Source of the DNA: Sphaerisporangium rhizosphaerae | GTDB taxonomy: Bacteria; Actinomycetota; Actinomycetes; Streptosporangiales; Streptosporangiaceae | NCBI RefSeq assembly: GCF_042665155.1 | Contig: NZ_JBHTCG010000009.1 | Coordinates: 124,001-188,000, forward strand | Length of the DNA: 64,000 bases | Direction: 5' to 3' | Shown here: positions 27,601 through 36,802 of the stretch, piece after piece | Layout: each line of letters begins with the position of its first letter | Numbering within the stretch: the stretch's first letter is position 1 | The notes under the pieces: model-generated | The model's database searches: none | The model's input: the letters and a program-made list of their open reading frames with translations, nothing else | What the model was told of the DNA's origin: nothing | Position numbers and translations under genes: made by a program

Positions 27601-30600
27601 GTGCCACGCAAGCCCCTTCCCACCCTCTTATCCCGGTCGCGCCGCGTCGCGGCGGCCGGAGCGAGTCTCGCGGTCATCGCGGTGATGAGCCCGGCCGTTC
27701 CGGCGTCCGCCGATCCCTCGCCGAGCACGGCGACGGGCTCGGCGAGCCCCGCGACCGGTTCGACCAGCAAGTGGAAGGCCACCGCGCTGACCCCGGCCGA
27801 CCGCGTCCAGGGGGCCAGGTCCCCGAGCGGCAAGCTGGCCAGAAGTGACGCATCCCTGTTCGGGGCGACGTCGGCCAAGCCCGTCAACGTGGTCGTGAAG
27901 CTCGACTACGACTCCCTCGCCGCCTACAAGGGCGGAGTGGACGGGCTCAAGGGCACCAGCCCCTCGGTCACCGGCAAGAGCCTGGACGTCACCAGCACGG
28001 CGGCCAAGCAGTACGAGAAGCACATCGAGGGCGTCGAGAACGCCTTCCTCGGCGAGCTCGGCAGGCGCCTCCCCGGCGCCAGGGCGGGCCAGAAGCTGCG
28101 CACCGTCTACGGCGGCATCGCGCTCAGCGTCCCGGCGAACAAGGCCGCCGACCTGCTGAAGCTGCCCGGCGTGGCCGCCGTGCAGAAGGACGACCTGCAG
28201 CACCCGCTGACCGACGCCAGCTCCGACTTCATCGGCGCCCCCACGATCTACAACAAGCTCGGCGGCACCAACTCCTCCGGCAAGGGCGTCATCTTCGCCA
28301 GCCTGGACTCGGGCGTCTGGCCCGAGCACCCCTCCTTCGCCGACCCGGGCGGCCTGCCCGCTCCCCCGCCCACCAAGGACGGCACGCCGCGCGTGTGCGA
28401 CTTCGGCGACAACCCGCTGACGCCCGCCGCCGACCCGTTCGTCTGCAACCACAAGCTGGTCGGCGGCCGGCCGTTCATCGACACCTACAACGCCGTCTAC
28501 GGCGGCGAGGTGTACCCCGACAGCGCCCGCGACTCCAACGGGCACGGCACCCACACCGCCTCCACCTCGGCCGGCGGACCGGTGGCGGACGCCAACCCGC
28601 TCGGCATCAGCCGCGGCCCGATCCACGGCATCGCCCCCGCGGCGGCCGTGTCGGTGTACAAGGTCTGCGGCGCCGAGGGCTGTTTCTCCTCCGACTCCGC
28701 CGCCGCCGTGGGCCGCGCCATCCTCGACGGCGTCCGCGTGATCAACTTCTCGATCTCGGGCGGCGCCGACCCCTACAGCGACCCGGTCGAGCTGGCGTTC
28801 CTGGACGCGTACGCGGCCGGGGTCTTCGTCTCCGCCTCGGCCGGCAACGCAGGGCCCGGCGCCGGGACCACCGACCACGCCTCGCCGTGGGTGACGACCG
28901 TCGCCGCCTCCACGCAGACGCGCACCTTCCGCTCGACGATCACGCTCAACGGGACCGGCGGCGCCAAGGCCACCATCTCGGGCGCCTCCATCACCCAGGG
29001 TGTCACCACCGCCCGGCCCGTGGTGTCGGCCGCCGCCCCGCCGTACTCCGACCCGTTGTGCCTCACCCCGGCGCCTCCGGGCCTGTTCACCGGCAAGATC
29101 GTCGTCTGCCAGCGCGGCCCCAACCGGGTGCTCAAGGGCTTCTCCGTCCGGCAGGGCGGCGCGGCGGGCATGATCCTCTACAACGCGACGCCGCTCGACG
29201 TGATGACCGACAACCACTGGCTGCCGGCGGTCCACATCGACCAGCCCGAGAGCACGACCCTGCTGAACTTCCTGGCCGCCAACCCCGGCGCGACGGCGTC
29301 GTTCACCCAGGGCGCCAAGACCACCTGGCAGGGCGACGTCATCACGACGTTCTCCTCGCGAGGGCCGGCCGGCGACTTCCTCAAGCCGGACGTCACCGCG
29401 CCGGGCCTGCACATCCTGGCCGGGACGACCCCGACGCCGGAGTCTCCGCTGGAGGGCCCGCCCGGCAACCTCTACCAGGTGATCGCCGGCACCTCGATGT
29501 CGTCGCCGCATGTGGCCGGGGCCGGCGCGCTGCTGTTCGCGCTGCACCCGGACTGGACGCCGGGCCAGGTCAAGTCGGCGCTGGAGACCACGGCCAAGAC
29601 CGCGGTCACCAAGCAGGACCGGGTCACCCCCGCCGACCCGTTCGACTACGGCGGCGGCCGCATCGACCTCACCAAGGCCGGCGACCCGGGGCTCACCCTG
29701 GACGAGACGGCGGTCAACTACGCGGCCTCGGCGGCCGACCCGCTGAACCGCATCGACCTCAACGTGCCGTCGGTGAACGCGCCGGTCATGCCCGGCATCA
29801 TCACCGCCAAGCGGACGGTCACCAACGTCACCGACAAGACGCTGAACTACACCGCGACCGGCACCGCGCCCAGCGGCGCCAACGTCACGGTGCTGCCCCC
29901 GCTGTTCAGCGTCAAGCCCGGCAAGAGCGCCAAGCTGACCATCGTGGTCACCGCGCCGGACCTGCCCGAGGGGCAGTACTTCGGCCAGGTGAACCTCAAG
30001 CAGGTCGGCGGCTCGCGCGACCTGCACCTGCCCGTCGCGTTCTACCGCAAGGAGGGCGTCGTGCCGGTCGACCAGACCTGCGCGCCGGCCACCATCGCCA
30101 AGAACACCGGCGAGTCCACCTGCACGGTGACCGTGGAGAACACCACGCTGAAGGACACCGAGGTCACCGCGCTCAGCACCCTGGACGCGCGGCTGCGGCT
30201 GAACGGCGTGACCGGCGCGACCAAGGTGGGCACGCAGATCGCCACCACCAAGGCCACGCTGGCCGGGCGGCAGCCCGACCGCCCGGCCATCGCCCCCGGC
30301 GCCGGCCCGGCGGGCTACCTGCCGCTGGACGCGTTCGGCATCGCGCCGGTCCCGATCGGGGACGAGGAAGCGGTGAACTTCAACGTCCCGGCCTTCACCT
30401 ACGCGGGCAAGAGCTACACCCGCCTCGGCGTGGTCTCCGACGGCTACAGCGTCGTGGGCGGCACCAACGGGTCGGCGGACGTCTCCTTCAGCCCGCAGAC
30501 CCTGCCCGACCCGGCGGCGCCGAACAACGTGCTGGCGGCCTACTGGACCGACCTGGACGGCGGCGGCGCTCCCGGCGTCTACGCCGGCACGCTGACCGAC

Positions 30601-30987
30601 GGCGTGTCCACCTGGCTCGTCATCGAGTGGCGCGTCCACCTGTACGGGACCTCGAGCCTGAAGGTCTTCCAGCAGTGGATCGGCGTCAACGGCGCCGAGG
30701 ACATCACCTACGCCTACGACCCGTCCAACCTGCCCGGTGACCCCGGCGCCTCCTACGGGCTGACCGTGGGCGCCGAGAACTCCGACGGCACGGCCGGCGC
30801 CCAGATCTCCGGGCCGCCGACCGAGGACTACCGGGTCAGCAGCACCCCCGGCGCCCCCGGCGGCAAGCTGACCTACACCATGAAGGTCAAGGGCGTGAGC
30901 TCCGGCGTGGGCTCGGTCACGACCGCCACCTCCACCGACGAGGTGAAGGGCATCACCATCGAGGTGGACAAGATCACCGTGCAGTGA
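27601..30987 (+). CDS. Secreted S8 subtilisin-like protease with PA insert
   Basis: 1128 aa. Signal peptide (about 1-36, ending PASA), an I9 propeptide region (about 95-195, KPVNVVVKLDYDSL ... GVAAVQKDDLQHPL) and the S8 domain. The triad is D236 (SLDSGVWPEHPSF), H315 (SNGHGTHTAS) and S632 (GTSMSSPHVAG). A protease-associated domain (about 480-565, GKIVVCQRGPNRVLKG) is inserted before the serine. A fibronectin-III-like domain (about 715-820) and a C-terminal jelly-roll-like part complete it. There is no LPXTG anchor, so it is probably released. The layout resembles cucumisin-like actinomycete subtilases. GTG 27601 is fixed by AGGAGGTGTC. Confidence 0.94.
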   Translation: MPRKPLPTLLSRSRRVAAAGASLAVIAVMSPAVPASADPSPSTATGSASPATGSTSKWKATALTPADRVQGARSPSGKLARSDASLFGATSAKPVNVVVKLDYDSLAAYKGGVDGLKGTSPSVTGKSLDVTSTAAKQYEKHIEGVENAFLGELGRRLPGARAGQKLRTVYGGIALSVPANKAADLLKLPGVAAVQKDDLQHPLTDASSDFIGAPTIYNKLGGTNSSGKGVIFASLDSGVWPEHPSFADPGGLPAPPPTKDGTPRVCDFGDNPLTPAADPFVCNHKLVGGRPFIDTYNAVYGGEVYPDSARDSNGHGTHTASTSAGGPVADANPLGISRGPIHGIAPAAAVSVYKVCGAEGCFSSDSAAAVGRAILDGVRVINFSISGGADPYSDPVELAFLDAYAAGVFVSASAGNAGPGAGTTDHASPWVTTVAASTQTRTFRSTITLNGTGGAKATISGASITQGVTTARPVVSAAAPPYSDPLCLTPAPPGLFTGKIVVCQRGPNRVLKGFSVRQGGAAGMILYNATPLDVMTDNHWLPAVHIDQPESTTLLNFLAANPGATASFTQGAKTTWQGDVITTFSSRGPAGDFLKPDVTAPGLHILAGTTPTPESPLEGPPGNLYQVIAGTSMSSPHVAGAGALLFALHPDWTPGQVKSALETTAKTAVTKQDRVTPADPFDYGGGRIDLTKAGDPGLTLDETAVNYAASAADPLNRIDLNVPSVNAPVMPGIITAKRTVTNVTDKTLNYTATGTAPSGANVTVLPPLFSVKPGKSAKLTIVVTAPDLPEGQYFGQVNLKQVGGSRDLHLPVAFYRKEGVVPVDQTCAPATIAKNTGESTCTVTVENTTLKDTEVTALSTLDARLRLNGVTGATKVGTQIATTKATLAGRQPDRPAIAPGAGPAGYLPLDAFGIAPVPIGDEEAVNFNVPAFTYAGKSYTRLGVVSDGYSVVGGTNGSADVSFSPQTLPDPAAPNNVLAAYWTDLDGGGAPGVYAGTLTDGVSTWLVIEWRVHLYGTSSLKVFQQWIGVNGAEDITYAYDPSNLPGDPGASYGLTVGAENSDGTAGAQISGPPTEDYRVSSTPGAPGGKLTYTMKVKGVSSGVGSVTTATSTDEVKGITIEVDKITVQ

Positions 30988-30998
30988 CCCGGTCGCCT

Positions 30999-31022
30999 CG
31001 GTGCTCACTCAGGTGAGCACCG
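30999..31022. terminator. Protease gene terminator hairpin
   Basis: Perfect 10-bp stem CGGTGCTCAC / GTGAGCACCG with loop TCAG, 12 bp after the protease stop. Confidence 0.75.
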
Positions 31023-31041
31023 GGGCGATCTCCGCAGGGGC

Positions 31042-31081
31042 CCGGTCCCCTCCGCACGGGGCGGCGTGCGGAGGAGACCGG
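31042..31081. terminator. Second LPMO terminator hairpin
   Basis: 16-bp stem with one mismatch (CCGGTCCCCTCCGCAC / GTGCGGAGGAGACCGG) and an 8-nt loop, downstream of the minus-strand LPMO gene. Confidence 0.7.
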
Positions 31082-31106
31082 ACGGTCGCGGGGGGCGGGC
31101 CGTTCG

Positions 31107-31778
31107 TCAGACGAAGTTGACGTCGCTGCAGAAGTAGTAGTTCTGGTCCGCGTGCGAGGCCTTCCAGATCGTGTAGATCACGTGCCGGCCGGTGCGGGAC
31201 CCGCGCGAGATGTTGTTGATCATGTAGGTGTTGGCCTGCGCGTACCTGCCGGTCTCCCGGACCAGTTCCAGGTTGTTCCAGCCGAGCGGTGTGGTGAGGG
31301 CGTTGTAGCCCTGGCGGGTGATGTAGACCCTGATGTAGTCCGCGCCGTGGGCGGCCTGGTCCATCAGGTTGATGTTGAACGTGCTGCCCAGGTTGGTCAT
31401 CTTCCACGCGCCGGGCCTGTCCATGGAGCGATAGCGGCCGTTCTCCGTCAGGCCGGCGCTGCAGAGCTGGCCGTTGGGGATGACGCCCTGGTGGTTGCCG
31501 GCCACGTTCTCGCGGTAGAGCCCGTTCCAGTTCCACATGGCGTTGACGTTGTCCTGCCACGCCTGCCAGCACATCGGGTCCTGCTGCTGCATCGAGGGGT
31601 TCTGGAAGTCGTTGCCCCAGCGCAGCCAGCAGCCGTAGTTGCGGGAGGCGGGGTTGACGACCGACCCGTGCGCCGACGCGGTCCCGGTGAACGGGACCGA
31701 GGACAGCAGGACCGCGCACATCAGGACGGCCAGCGCGCGCAGGGCGCGACGGGGTGAGCGAAGAATGCGGTGGGACAT
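31107..31778 (-). CDS. AA10 lytic polysaccharide monooxygenase, second copy
   Basis: 223 aa, clear paralogue of the protein at 5649-6317 over the full mature domain. The signal peptide ends TASA/H, exposing His37 (HGSVVNPASRNYGCWLRW) as copper ligand; AAHGADYIRVYITRQG carries the second histidine. It ends CSDVNFV, with no binding module. ATG 31778 (MSHRILRSPRRALRALAVL) fits a twin-Arg/Arg-rich Sec leader. A CebR-like operator core lies 41-54 bp upstream. Local differences from the first copy (VRETGRYAQANTYMINNISRG) may alter substrate preference. Confidence 0.93.
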   Translation of the reverse strand: MSHRILRSPRRALRALAVLMCAVLLSSVPFTGTASAHGSVVNPASRNYGCWLRWGNDFQNPSMQQQDPMCWQAWQDNVNAMWNWNGLYRENVAGNHQGVIPNGQLCSAGLTENGRYRSMDRPGAWKMTNLGSTFNINLMDQAAHGADYIRVYITRQGYNALTTPLGWNNLELVRETGRYAQANTYMINNISRGSRTGRHVIYTIWKASHADQNYYFCSDVNFV

Positions 31779-31818
31779 CGTGCGGTCTCCGTGTTCCGGT
31801 TGGGGGGATTCCGGGGAA

Positions 31819-31832
31819 GGGGAGCGCTCCCG
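31819..31832. promoter_or_regulatory. CebR-like operator of the second LPMO
   Basis: GGGGAGCGCTCCCG: the 12-bp core GGGAGCGCTCCC is identical to the CebR operator, with only the outermost base pair changed. It lies 41 bp upstream of the LPMO start. Confidence 0.75.
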
Positions 31833-31987
31833 CACCCGCGACGCTATCTGACGCCCCACCCCCACACAAACGACCCCGGCAGGTCAACCCCGGACTGACC
31901 AGCGAAGATCGCCTTATTAGTTTGGCGACCAGCCGAAAGACGCGGGCTCACGGCCATCGGACCCCCTGAAAATTTCAGCAGCCCGGC

Positions 31988-33292
31988 TCAGAACCGCCGG
32001 AGGTGCACGGCCTTGATGGACGCCTCCAGGATGTCCACGCCGGCGTGCAGCTCGTCCTCGCTGATCGTGAGAGGCGGGGCGATGCGGAAGATGCCGCCCA
32101 TCCCCGGAAGCTGGACGATGTTCATGTGCAGCCCGCGTTCGAGACAGGCCGAGGTGACCGCCTTGCCCAGCGCGTCGGCGGGCGCCTTGCTCTTCTTGTC
32201 CTCGACGAGCTCGACCCCCTGGAGCAGGCCCCGGCCGCGGACGTCGCCGACCACCTCGAACTCCTCGCGAAGCGCCAGCAGCCGCTCGGCGAGCAGGCCG
32301 CCCAGCGTCGCGGCACGCTGCGGGAGGCTCTCGCGGTCGATGACGTCGAGGACCGTCAGGGCCACGGCGGCGGCCAGGGGGTCGGAGACGTGGGTGGTGT
32401 AGAACAGGAAGTCCCGGTCGTGGCAGACCTGCTCGATCTCGGCGGTCGTGACGACGGCCGCCACCGGCAGCCCGGCTCCCAGGGTCTTGGACAACGTCAG
32501 GATGTCGGGCGCGACCCCGTCGCGCTCGAACGCGTACATCAGCCCGGTGCGGCCGAGAGCGGTCTGCGCCTCGTCCAGGATGAGCAGCATGCCGCGTTCG
32601 TCGCACATCTCTTTGAGGCGGCGCAGATACCCGGGCGGCAGGTCGATGATGCCGCCCGAGGACAGGATGGGCTCGATGAGGCAGGCGGCGAGACTGCCGG
32701 CGGACTGCCGGTCGACCAGGGCGAAGCCGTAGTCGAGTTCGGCCTCCCAGTCGTGCGACCCGTCGGAGGACCGGAACGGCGAGCGATAGGCGTTCGGCGC
32801 GGGCAGCGCGAGGTTTCCCGGCATCGGGGGACCGTAGCCGCGCCGCCCGGCGGAGAAGGTCGCGGCGGCGGCCCCCTGCGTCATGCCGTGCCAGGAGCGG
32901 TCGAATGAGACGATCTCGAAGCGGCCGGTGGCGAGCTTGGCCATCTTGATCGCCGCCTCGTTCGCCTCGGCTCCCGTGGTGAGCAGCAGCATCTTGGCGA
33001 GCGACTCGGGCAGGGTCGCGGTGAGCCTGCGGGCCAGCTCCAGCACCGGAGCGCTGAGCATGCCGCTGAAGAGGTGGTCCAGCGAAGCGACGGCCGAGGA
33101 GACCGTGGCCACGATGTCCGGGTGGGCGTGGCCGAGGATGGCGCTCATCTGCCCGGAGGTGAAGTCGAGGATCGCCCGGCCCTGGCGATCGTAGACGTAC
33201 ACACCGGCGGCACGCTCGATGACCCGTGGGGTGAAGCCGCCTCCGTACCGGACCAGAAGGCGGTCCGCATCGTCCCAGAACGCCGAATCCAT
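31988..33292 (-). CDS. 2,2-dialkylglycine decarboxylase-like class III aminotransferase
   Basis: 434 aa, the same length as Burkholderia dialkylglycine decarboxylase. That PLP enzyme decarboxylates 2,2-dialkylglycines such as 2-aminoisobutyrate and then transaminates pyruvate. Segments strongly recall it: LSKTLGAGLPVAAVV with the PLP Lys, FYTTHVSDPLAAAVAL, GDVRGRGLLQGVELV and MNIVQLPGMGGIFRIAPPL. PLP-contacting ILDEAQTALGRTG and TTGAEANEAAIKMAK are present. ATG 33292 follows GAGAGGG. It is a solitary gene; free 2-aminoisobutyrate could come from peptaibol breakdown (inference). Confidence 0.9.
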   Translation of the reverse strand: MDSAFWDDADRLLVRYGGGFTPRVIERAAGVYVYDRQGRAILDFTSGQMSAILGHAHPDIVATVSSAVASLDHLFSGMLSAPVLELARRLTATLPESLAKMLLLTTGAEANEAAIKMAKLATGRFEIVSFDRSWHGMTQGAAAATFSAGRRGYGPPMPGNLALPAPNAYRSPFRSSDGSHDWEAELDYGFALVDRQSAGSLAACLIEPILSSGGIIDLPPGYLRRLKEMCDERGMLLILDEAQTALGRTGLMYAFERDGVAPDILTLSKTLGAGLPVAAVVTTAEIEQVCHDRDFLFYTTHVSDPLAAAVALTVLDVIDRESLPQRAATLGGLLAERLLALREEFEVVGDVRGRGLLQGVELVEDKKSKAPADALGKAVTSACLERGLHMNIVQLPGMGGIFRIAPPLTISEDELHAGVDILEASIKAVHLRRF

Positions 33293-33423
33293 GCCAACCC
33301 TCTCACCGCGTCCGAAGACGACGCGGGATCTTCCCCTCCACGCCGTCCCCGATCGCGAAACTCGCAACCAGCGAACGAACACGACGCATCATCCTCTTCG
33401 GCGGCGTCGGCCGCATCAACGGC

Positions 33424-33906
33424 TCACCCCTTGGCGCCGGGCGGGCGTCGTCGTTCGGAGGTGACCAGGAGGAGGACGACGAGGGCGAAGGCGGTCAGGA
33501 CGGTGCCGGTGCGGATGAGGTTGAACATCTCCCACCGGTCGAGGACCGCGGCGTACCCGGGCGGCGGCGAGGTGACCGCCCACTTCTCGACCAGCGGGTG
33601 GAGGGGGACGTTGCCGAACCGGGTGATCAGGAACGTGGTGAGCACCAGCGCCGCCGAGGCCGCGGCCAGCAGCCTCGGGACGCCGGCGGCCATGACGGCC
33701 AGCGCCAGCGTGCTGAGCAGCGTCAGCCCCATCAGCGCCTGCATCACCACGCCGTTGACCTGCATCAACGCCGCGTGGAAGGTCAGGCGCACCGGGACGG
33801 GCACGGCGTGGAAGGCGTAGACCACGTTCACGACGCCGTAGCCGAAGGCCCCCGCGAGCAGGCCCGTGGTGAGGGCGGTCAGCGCTTTGACGAGTCGGAA
33901 AAGCAC
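33424..33906 (-). CDS. DUF1772 (anthrone-oxygenase-like) membrane protein
   Basis: 160 aa with four predicted transmembrane helices (about 5-30, 50-72, 78-96 and 135-152). GAFGYGVVNVVYAF, FGNVPLHPLVEKW and RWEMFNLIRTGTVLTAFAL are DUF1772 features. The family is named from fungal anthrone oxygenases, but bacterial members are mostly uncharacterised. The final basic tail RRRPPGAKG is cytoplasmic by charge. It is convergent with nothing and divergent from the two-component system. Confidence 0.8.
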   Translation of the reverse strand: MLFRLVKALTALTTGLLAGAFGYGVVNVVYAFHAVPVPVRLTFHAALMQVNGVVMQALMGLTLLSTLALAVMAAGVPRLLAAASAALVLTTFLITRFGNVPLHPLVEKWAVTSPPPGYAAVLDRWEMFNLIRTGTVLTAFALVVLLLVTSERRRPPGAKG

Positions 33907-34120
33907 GATTGGAAGCTCCTGCCGAGATGGTGTCGCCCGGACGGCGATCGTCGTCCGGGCGGCGATCGTCGCCCGTCCGGGGCCCGCCCGTCGTCCGGCC
34001 GCGGGAGATGCCCTGGTACGCCCCGGAGCGCACGGGCCGGCGGATGTACCACGGCGGGAGTAGGCCGGGTTACGCCCTGGCGCGGAGGAGACGGGGCGCG
34101 GCAGGCTCTACGGTGCTGGG

Positions 34121-35296
34121 ATGGGGTTCGCGCACGAAGGCCGGGCACCGGCCGTGTCCTCCGGGCGGCCGTGGCGCCCGCTCGCGATCGACGTCCTGCT
34201 CGCCGCCGTGGTCACCCTGTTGTCGGTGGCCGACGCCGTGTCGCTCCCCCGCGCGGACCCGCTGGACTACCTGATCCTGCTGGCCGGCACCTGCTCCGTC
34301 GTGGCCTGGCGCAGGGCTCCGGCGGCCGCACTGGTCGTCGCCGCGACGTTCATGCTGGTCTACGCGCTGCGAACGCACCCGGGGCCGTCGGCGGCCTTCC
34401 CGGTGCTCATCGCGGTGTTCGCCGTGGTGCGGTCGGGCCGCCGGATCCTGCCCGCCGTCGCCGGCGCCGCGTTCCTGCTCGGCATCGTGGCCGACAACGT
34501 GCTGACCGCCCCCGTGCAGGACCGCCAGCACCTCAACCAGTCGGCGGTCCTGCTGCTCGGCTGGTTCCTCGCGGCCGGCGTCGGGGGGACGGTCACCCGC
34601 CACCGGCACGCCTACCTCGAACAGGCGCGGCAGCGGGCCGCCGAGGCCGAGCGCACCCGCGAGGAGGCCGCGCTGCGGCGTGCCGGGGAGGAGCGCCTGC
34701 GCATCGCCCGGGAGCTGCACGACTCGCTCACCCACAGCATCTCCATCATCAAGGTGCAGGCCGGTGTGGCCGTCCACCTCGCGCGCGGGCGCGGCGAGGA
34801 GGTTCCGGAGGCGCTGGTGGCCATCCAGGAGGCCAGTGGCGAGGCGATGCGCGAGCTTCGCGCCACCCTCGAGGTGCTGCGCGACTCGGCCGGGGACCCG
34901 CCCGGCACCGGGCTGGACCGGCTGGACGACCTGGTGGCCCGGGCGCGCTCGGCCGGCCTGCCGGTCACCGTGGAGATCGCCGGTGAGCCACGCGCGCTGC
35001 CCGCCGGCGTCGACCGCGCCGGCTACCGCATCGTCCAGGAGGGGCTCACCAACGTGACCCGGCACGCCGCCGGGCACACCGGCGCACGGGTCCACGTGGG
35101 CTACGGCCCGGCGGCGCTGACCGTGCGGGTCGAGGACGACGGCGTCCCGCCGGCCGGCCCGCCACCCGTGCCGGGCGTGGGGCTGACCGGCATGCGCGAA
35201 CGGGTCGCCGCCCTCGGCGGCCGGCTGCACGCCGGGCCCCGCCCCGGCGGCGGCTTCGTCGTCCGCGCCGAACTCCCGTTGCAGGACCGTCCGTGA
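34121..35296 (+). CDS. NarL-type sensor histidine kinase
   Basis: 391 aa. Four N-terminal transmembrane helices (about residues 18-155) with no large extracellular loop. The HisKA_3 box ERLRIARELHDSLTHSIS (phospho-acceptor His at about residue 203) and a short HATPase domain (about 305-385: QEGLTNVTRHA, VEDDGVPP, GVGLTGMRERVAALGG) follow. It phosphorylates the adjacent response regulator. The input is probably a membrane-related signal, as in other intramembrane-sensing kinases. The last 36 bp, including the stop codon, are duplicated directly downstream (35261-35333). Confidence 0.92.
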   Translation: MGFAHEGRAPAVSSGRPWRPLAIDVLLAAVVTLLSVADAVSLPRADPLDYLILLAGTCSVVAWRRAPAAALVVAATFMLVYALRTHPGPSAAFPVLIAVFAVVRSGRRILPAVAGAAFLLGIVADNVLTAPVQDRQHLNQSAVLLLGWFLAAGVGGTVTRHRHAYLEQARQRAAEAERTREEAALRRAGEERLRIARELHDSLTHSISIIKVQAGVAVHLARGRGEEVPEALVAIQEASGEAMRELRATLEVLRDSAGDPPGTGLDRLDDLVARARSAGLPVTVEIAGEPRALPAGVDRAGYRIVQEGLTNVTRHAAGHTGARVHVGYGPAALTVRVEDDGVPPAGPPPVPGVGLTGMRERVAALGGRLHAGPRPGGGFVVRAELPLQDRP

Positions 35297-35333
35297 GTCC
35301 GCGCCGAATTACCGTTGCAGGACCGTCCGTGAG
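35261..35333 (+). repeat. 36-bp tandem duplication of the kinase gene end
   Basis: GTCCGCGCCGAA(C/T)T(C/A)CCGTT... to CCGTGAG occurs at 35261-35297 and again at 35297-35333 with two substitutions. The duplicated copy lies outside the coding region, in the gap before the response regulator. Confidence 0.9.
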
Positions 35334-35384
35334 CGGTTCCCGCGCGGCACCTCCCGGGCCGCCGCTCCCTCCGCGGGACCGCCC

Positions 35385-36047
35385 GTGATCCGTGTGCTGC
35401 TCGTCGACGACCAGGCGCTCATCCGCGCGGGTTTCCGCGCGCTGCTCGCGCCCGAGAAGGACATCGAGGTGGTGGGCGAGGCGCCGGACGGCAGGCAGGG
35501 CGTGGCGCTGACCCGCGAGCTGGTCCCGGACGTCGTGCTCATCGACGTGCAGATGCCGGTGATGGACGGCATCGAGGCGACGCGGCGCATCGTGGCCGAC
35601 GAGCGGCTGCCCGGCGTGCGCGTGGTGATCCTCACCAACTTCGGGCTGGACGAGTACGTGTTCGACGCGCTGCGCGCGGGGGCCACCGGGTTCCTGGTCA
35701 AGGACGCCGACCCCGCCGACCTGCTGCACGGCATCCGCGTCGCGGCGCGCGGGGACGCGCTGCTCGCCCCGTCCATCACCCGCCGCCTGATCGGCGAGTT
35801 CGTCGCCCGCCGCCCGCGCGCGGTGCCCGCCGGGCTGTCCTCGCTCACCAACCGGGAGCGCGAGGTGGTGGCGCTGGTCGCGCGGGGCATGACCAACGAC
35901 GAGATAGCCGCGCACATGGTGATCAGCCCGTTGACCGCCAAGACCCATGTGAGCCGTGCCATGGTCAAGCTCCACGCCCGCGACCGCGCCCAGCTCGTCG
36001 TCTTCGCCTACCAGTCGGGCCTGGTCACCCCGGACGGCACGGCCTGA
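35385..36047 (+). CDS. NarL/LuxR-type response regulator
   Basis: 220 aa. Receiver domain (about 1-120): DD pair in LLVDDQALI, phospho-acceptor Asp in VLIDVQMPVMDG (about residue 54), Thr/Ser switch in VVILTNF and Lys in FLVKDADP. LuxR helix-turn-helix (about 150-210): LTNREREVVALVARGMTNDEIAAHM ... TAKTHVSRAMVKLHARDRAQLVVFAY. It starts with GTG 88 bp after the kinase stop. It forms a two-component pair with the upstream kinase; target genes are unknown. Confidence 0.93.
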   Translation: MIRVLLVDDQALIRAGFRALLAPEKDIEVVGEAPDGRQGVALTRELVPDVVLIDVQMPVMDGIEATRRIVADERLPGVRVVILTNFGLDEYVFDALRAGATGFLVKDADPADLLHGIRVAARGDALLAPSITRRLIGEFVARRPRAVPAGLSSLTNREREVVALVARGMTNDEIAAHMVISPLTAKTHVSRAMVKLHARDRAQLVVFAYQSGLVTPDGTA

Positions 36048-36084
36048 GCACAGCCGGACGGCTGGACGGCCGGCGCGTCCTCCG

Positions 36085-36570
36085 TCAGGAGGTGAGGGGC
36101 TTGGCGAAGCAGCGGCTGTTCTCGCTGTGGCGGTAGTGCCCGAACTTGACGCAGAGTTCGTAGCCGCTGGAGGCGTACAGCGCGATCGCCTCGGGCTGGG
36201 CGTCGCCGGTCTCGAGCACCATGCGCGTGCGCCCCGCGGCGCGGGCGTCGGCCTCCAGATGGGCCAGGATGCGGCGGGCCAGGCCCCTGCCGCGCAGCGC
36301 CTCCACCACGTACATCCGCTTGATCTCGGCGTCGCCGTCGGAGTAGTTCTCCTGGTCCGCCTCGTCCCGGGCGCGCCAGCCGCCGGTGGCGACGGGGAGG
36401 CCCTCCTCGTCGTAGGCGATGACGTACAGGCCGTTCGGGGGCTCGAACATCGAAGGGTCCAGCGGCGTCGCGTCGCCGTCGCTCTGGTAGCGGCGGCCGT
36501 ACTCGGCCTGTACTTCCTTGTTCAGCCTGACCGCGTCCGGGTGGTCGAACGAGACACGGCGAATCTCCAC
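36085..36570 (-). CDS. GNAT-family N-acetyltransferase
   Basis: 161 aa from the GTG at 36570 (VEIRRVSFDHP), with AAAGGCG upstream; longer in-frame starts add an unconserved extension. The acetyl-CoA-binding motif is AEIKRMYVVEALRGRGLARRILAHLE (R/QxxGxG/A), and the C-terminal GYELCVKFGHYRHSENSRCFAKPL resembles uncharacterised actinobacterial acetyltransferases. The acceptor is unknown. It is convergent with the response regulator and divergent from the xylanase. Confidence 0.85.
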   Translation of the reverse strand: MEIRRVSFDHPDAVRLNKEVQAEYGRRYQSDGDATPLDPSMFEPPNGLYVIAYDEEGLPVATGGWRARDEADQENYSDGDAEIKRMYVVEALRGRGLARRILAHLEADARAAGRTRMVLETGDAQPEAIALYASSGYELCVKFGHYRHSENSRCFAKPLTS

Positions 36571-36674
36571 TGAGGCGCCTTTCTGGGGGACGAAACGCTC
36601 GTGGCAAAAATACCGGCCGGTCGGCGGCGGCCCTGCGCCGGGGCGCATGCGGACGGGGACCAGGCGGCCTCGGC

Positions 36675-36716
36675 GATGAGCGGACCGCCGAGACGGATGA
36701 GCGGACCGCCGAGACG
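36675..36716. repeat. Two-copy 21-bp tandem repeat
   Basis: GATGAGCGGACCGCCGAGACG repeated exactly at 36675-36695 and 36696-36716, in the 410-bp gap (36571-36980) between the acetyltransferase and xylanase genes. No gene lies in that gap. Confidence 0.9.
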
Positions 36717-36734
36717 GAGGGCGGGAGCGGCGAT

Positions 36735-36748
36735 CCGAAAGCTTTCGG
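36735..36748. promoter_or_regulatory. Perfect palindrome upstream of xylanase
   Basis: CCGAAAGCTTTCGG, 14 bp, 233 bp upstream of the xylanase start. It recalls the CGAAA/TTTCG-type elements described upstream of actinomycete xylan genes (from memory). Confidence 0.5.
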
Positions 36749-36802
36749 GTCTTTCACCGCTGTTTCAGCAGGACAGGTGCTCCTTAAGCGGTTAATCGGG
36801 GC

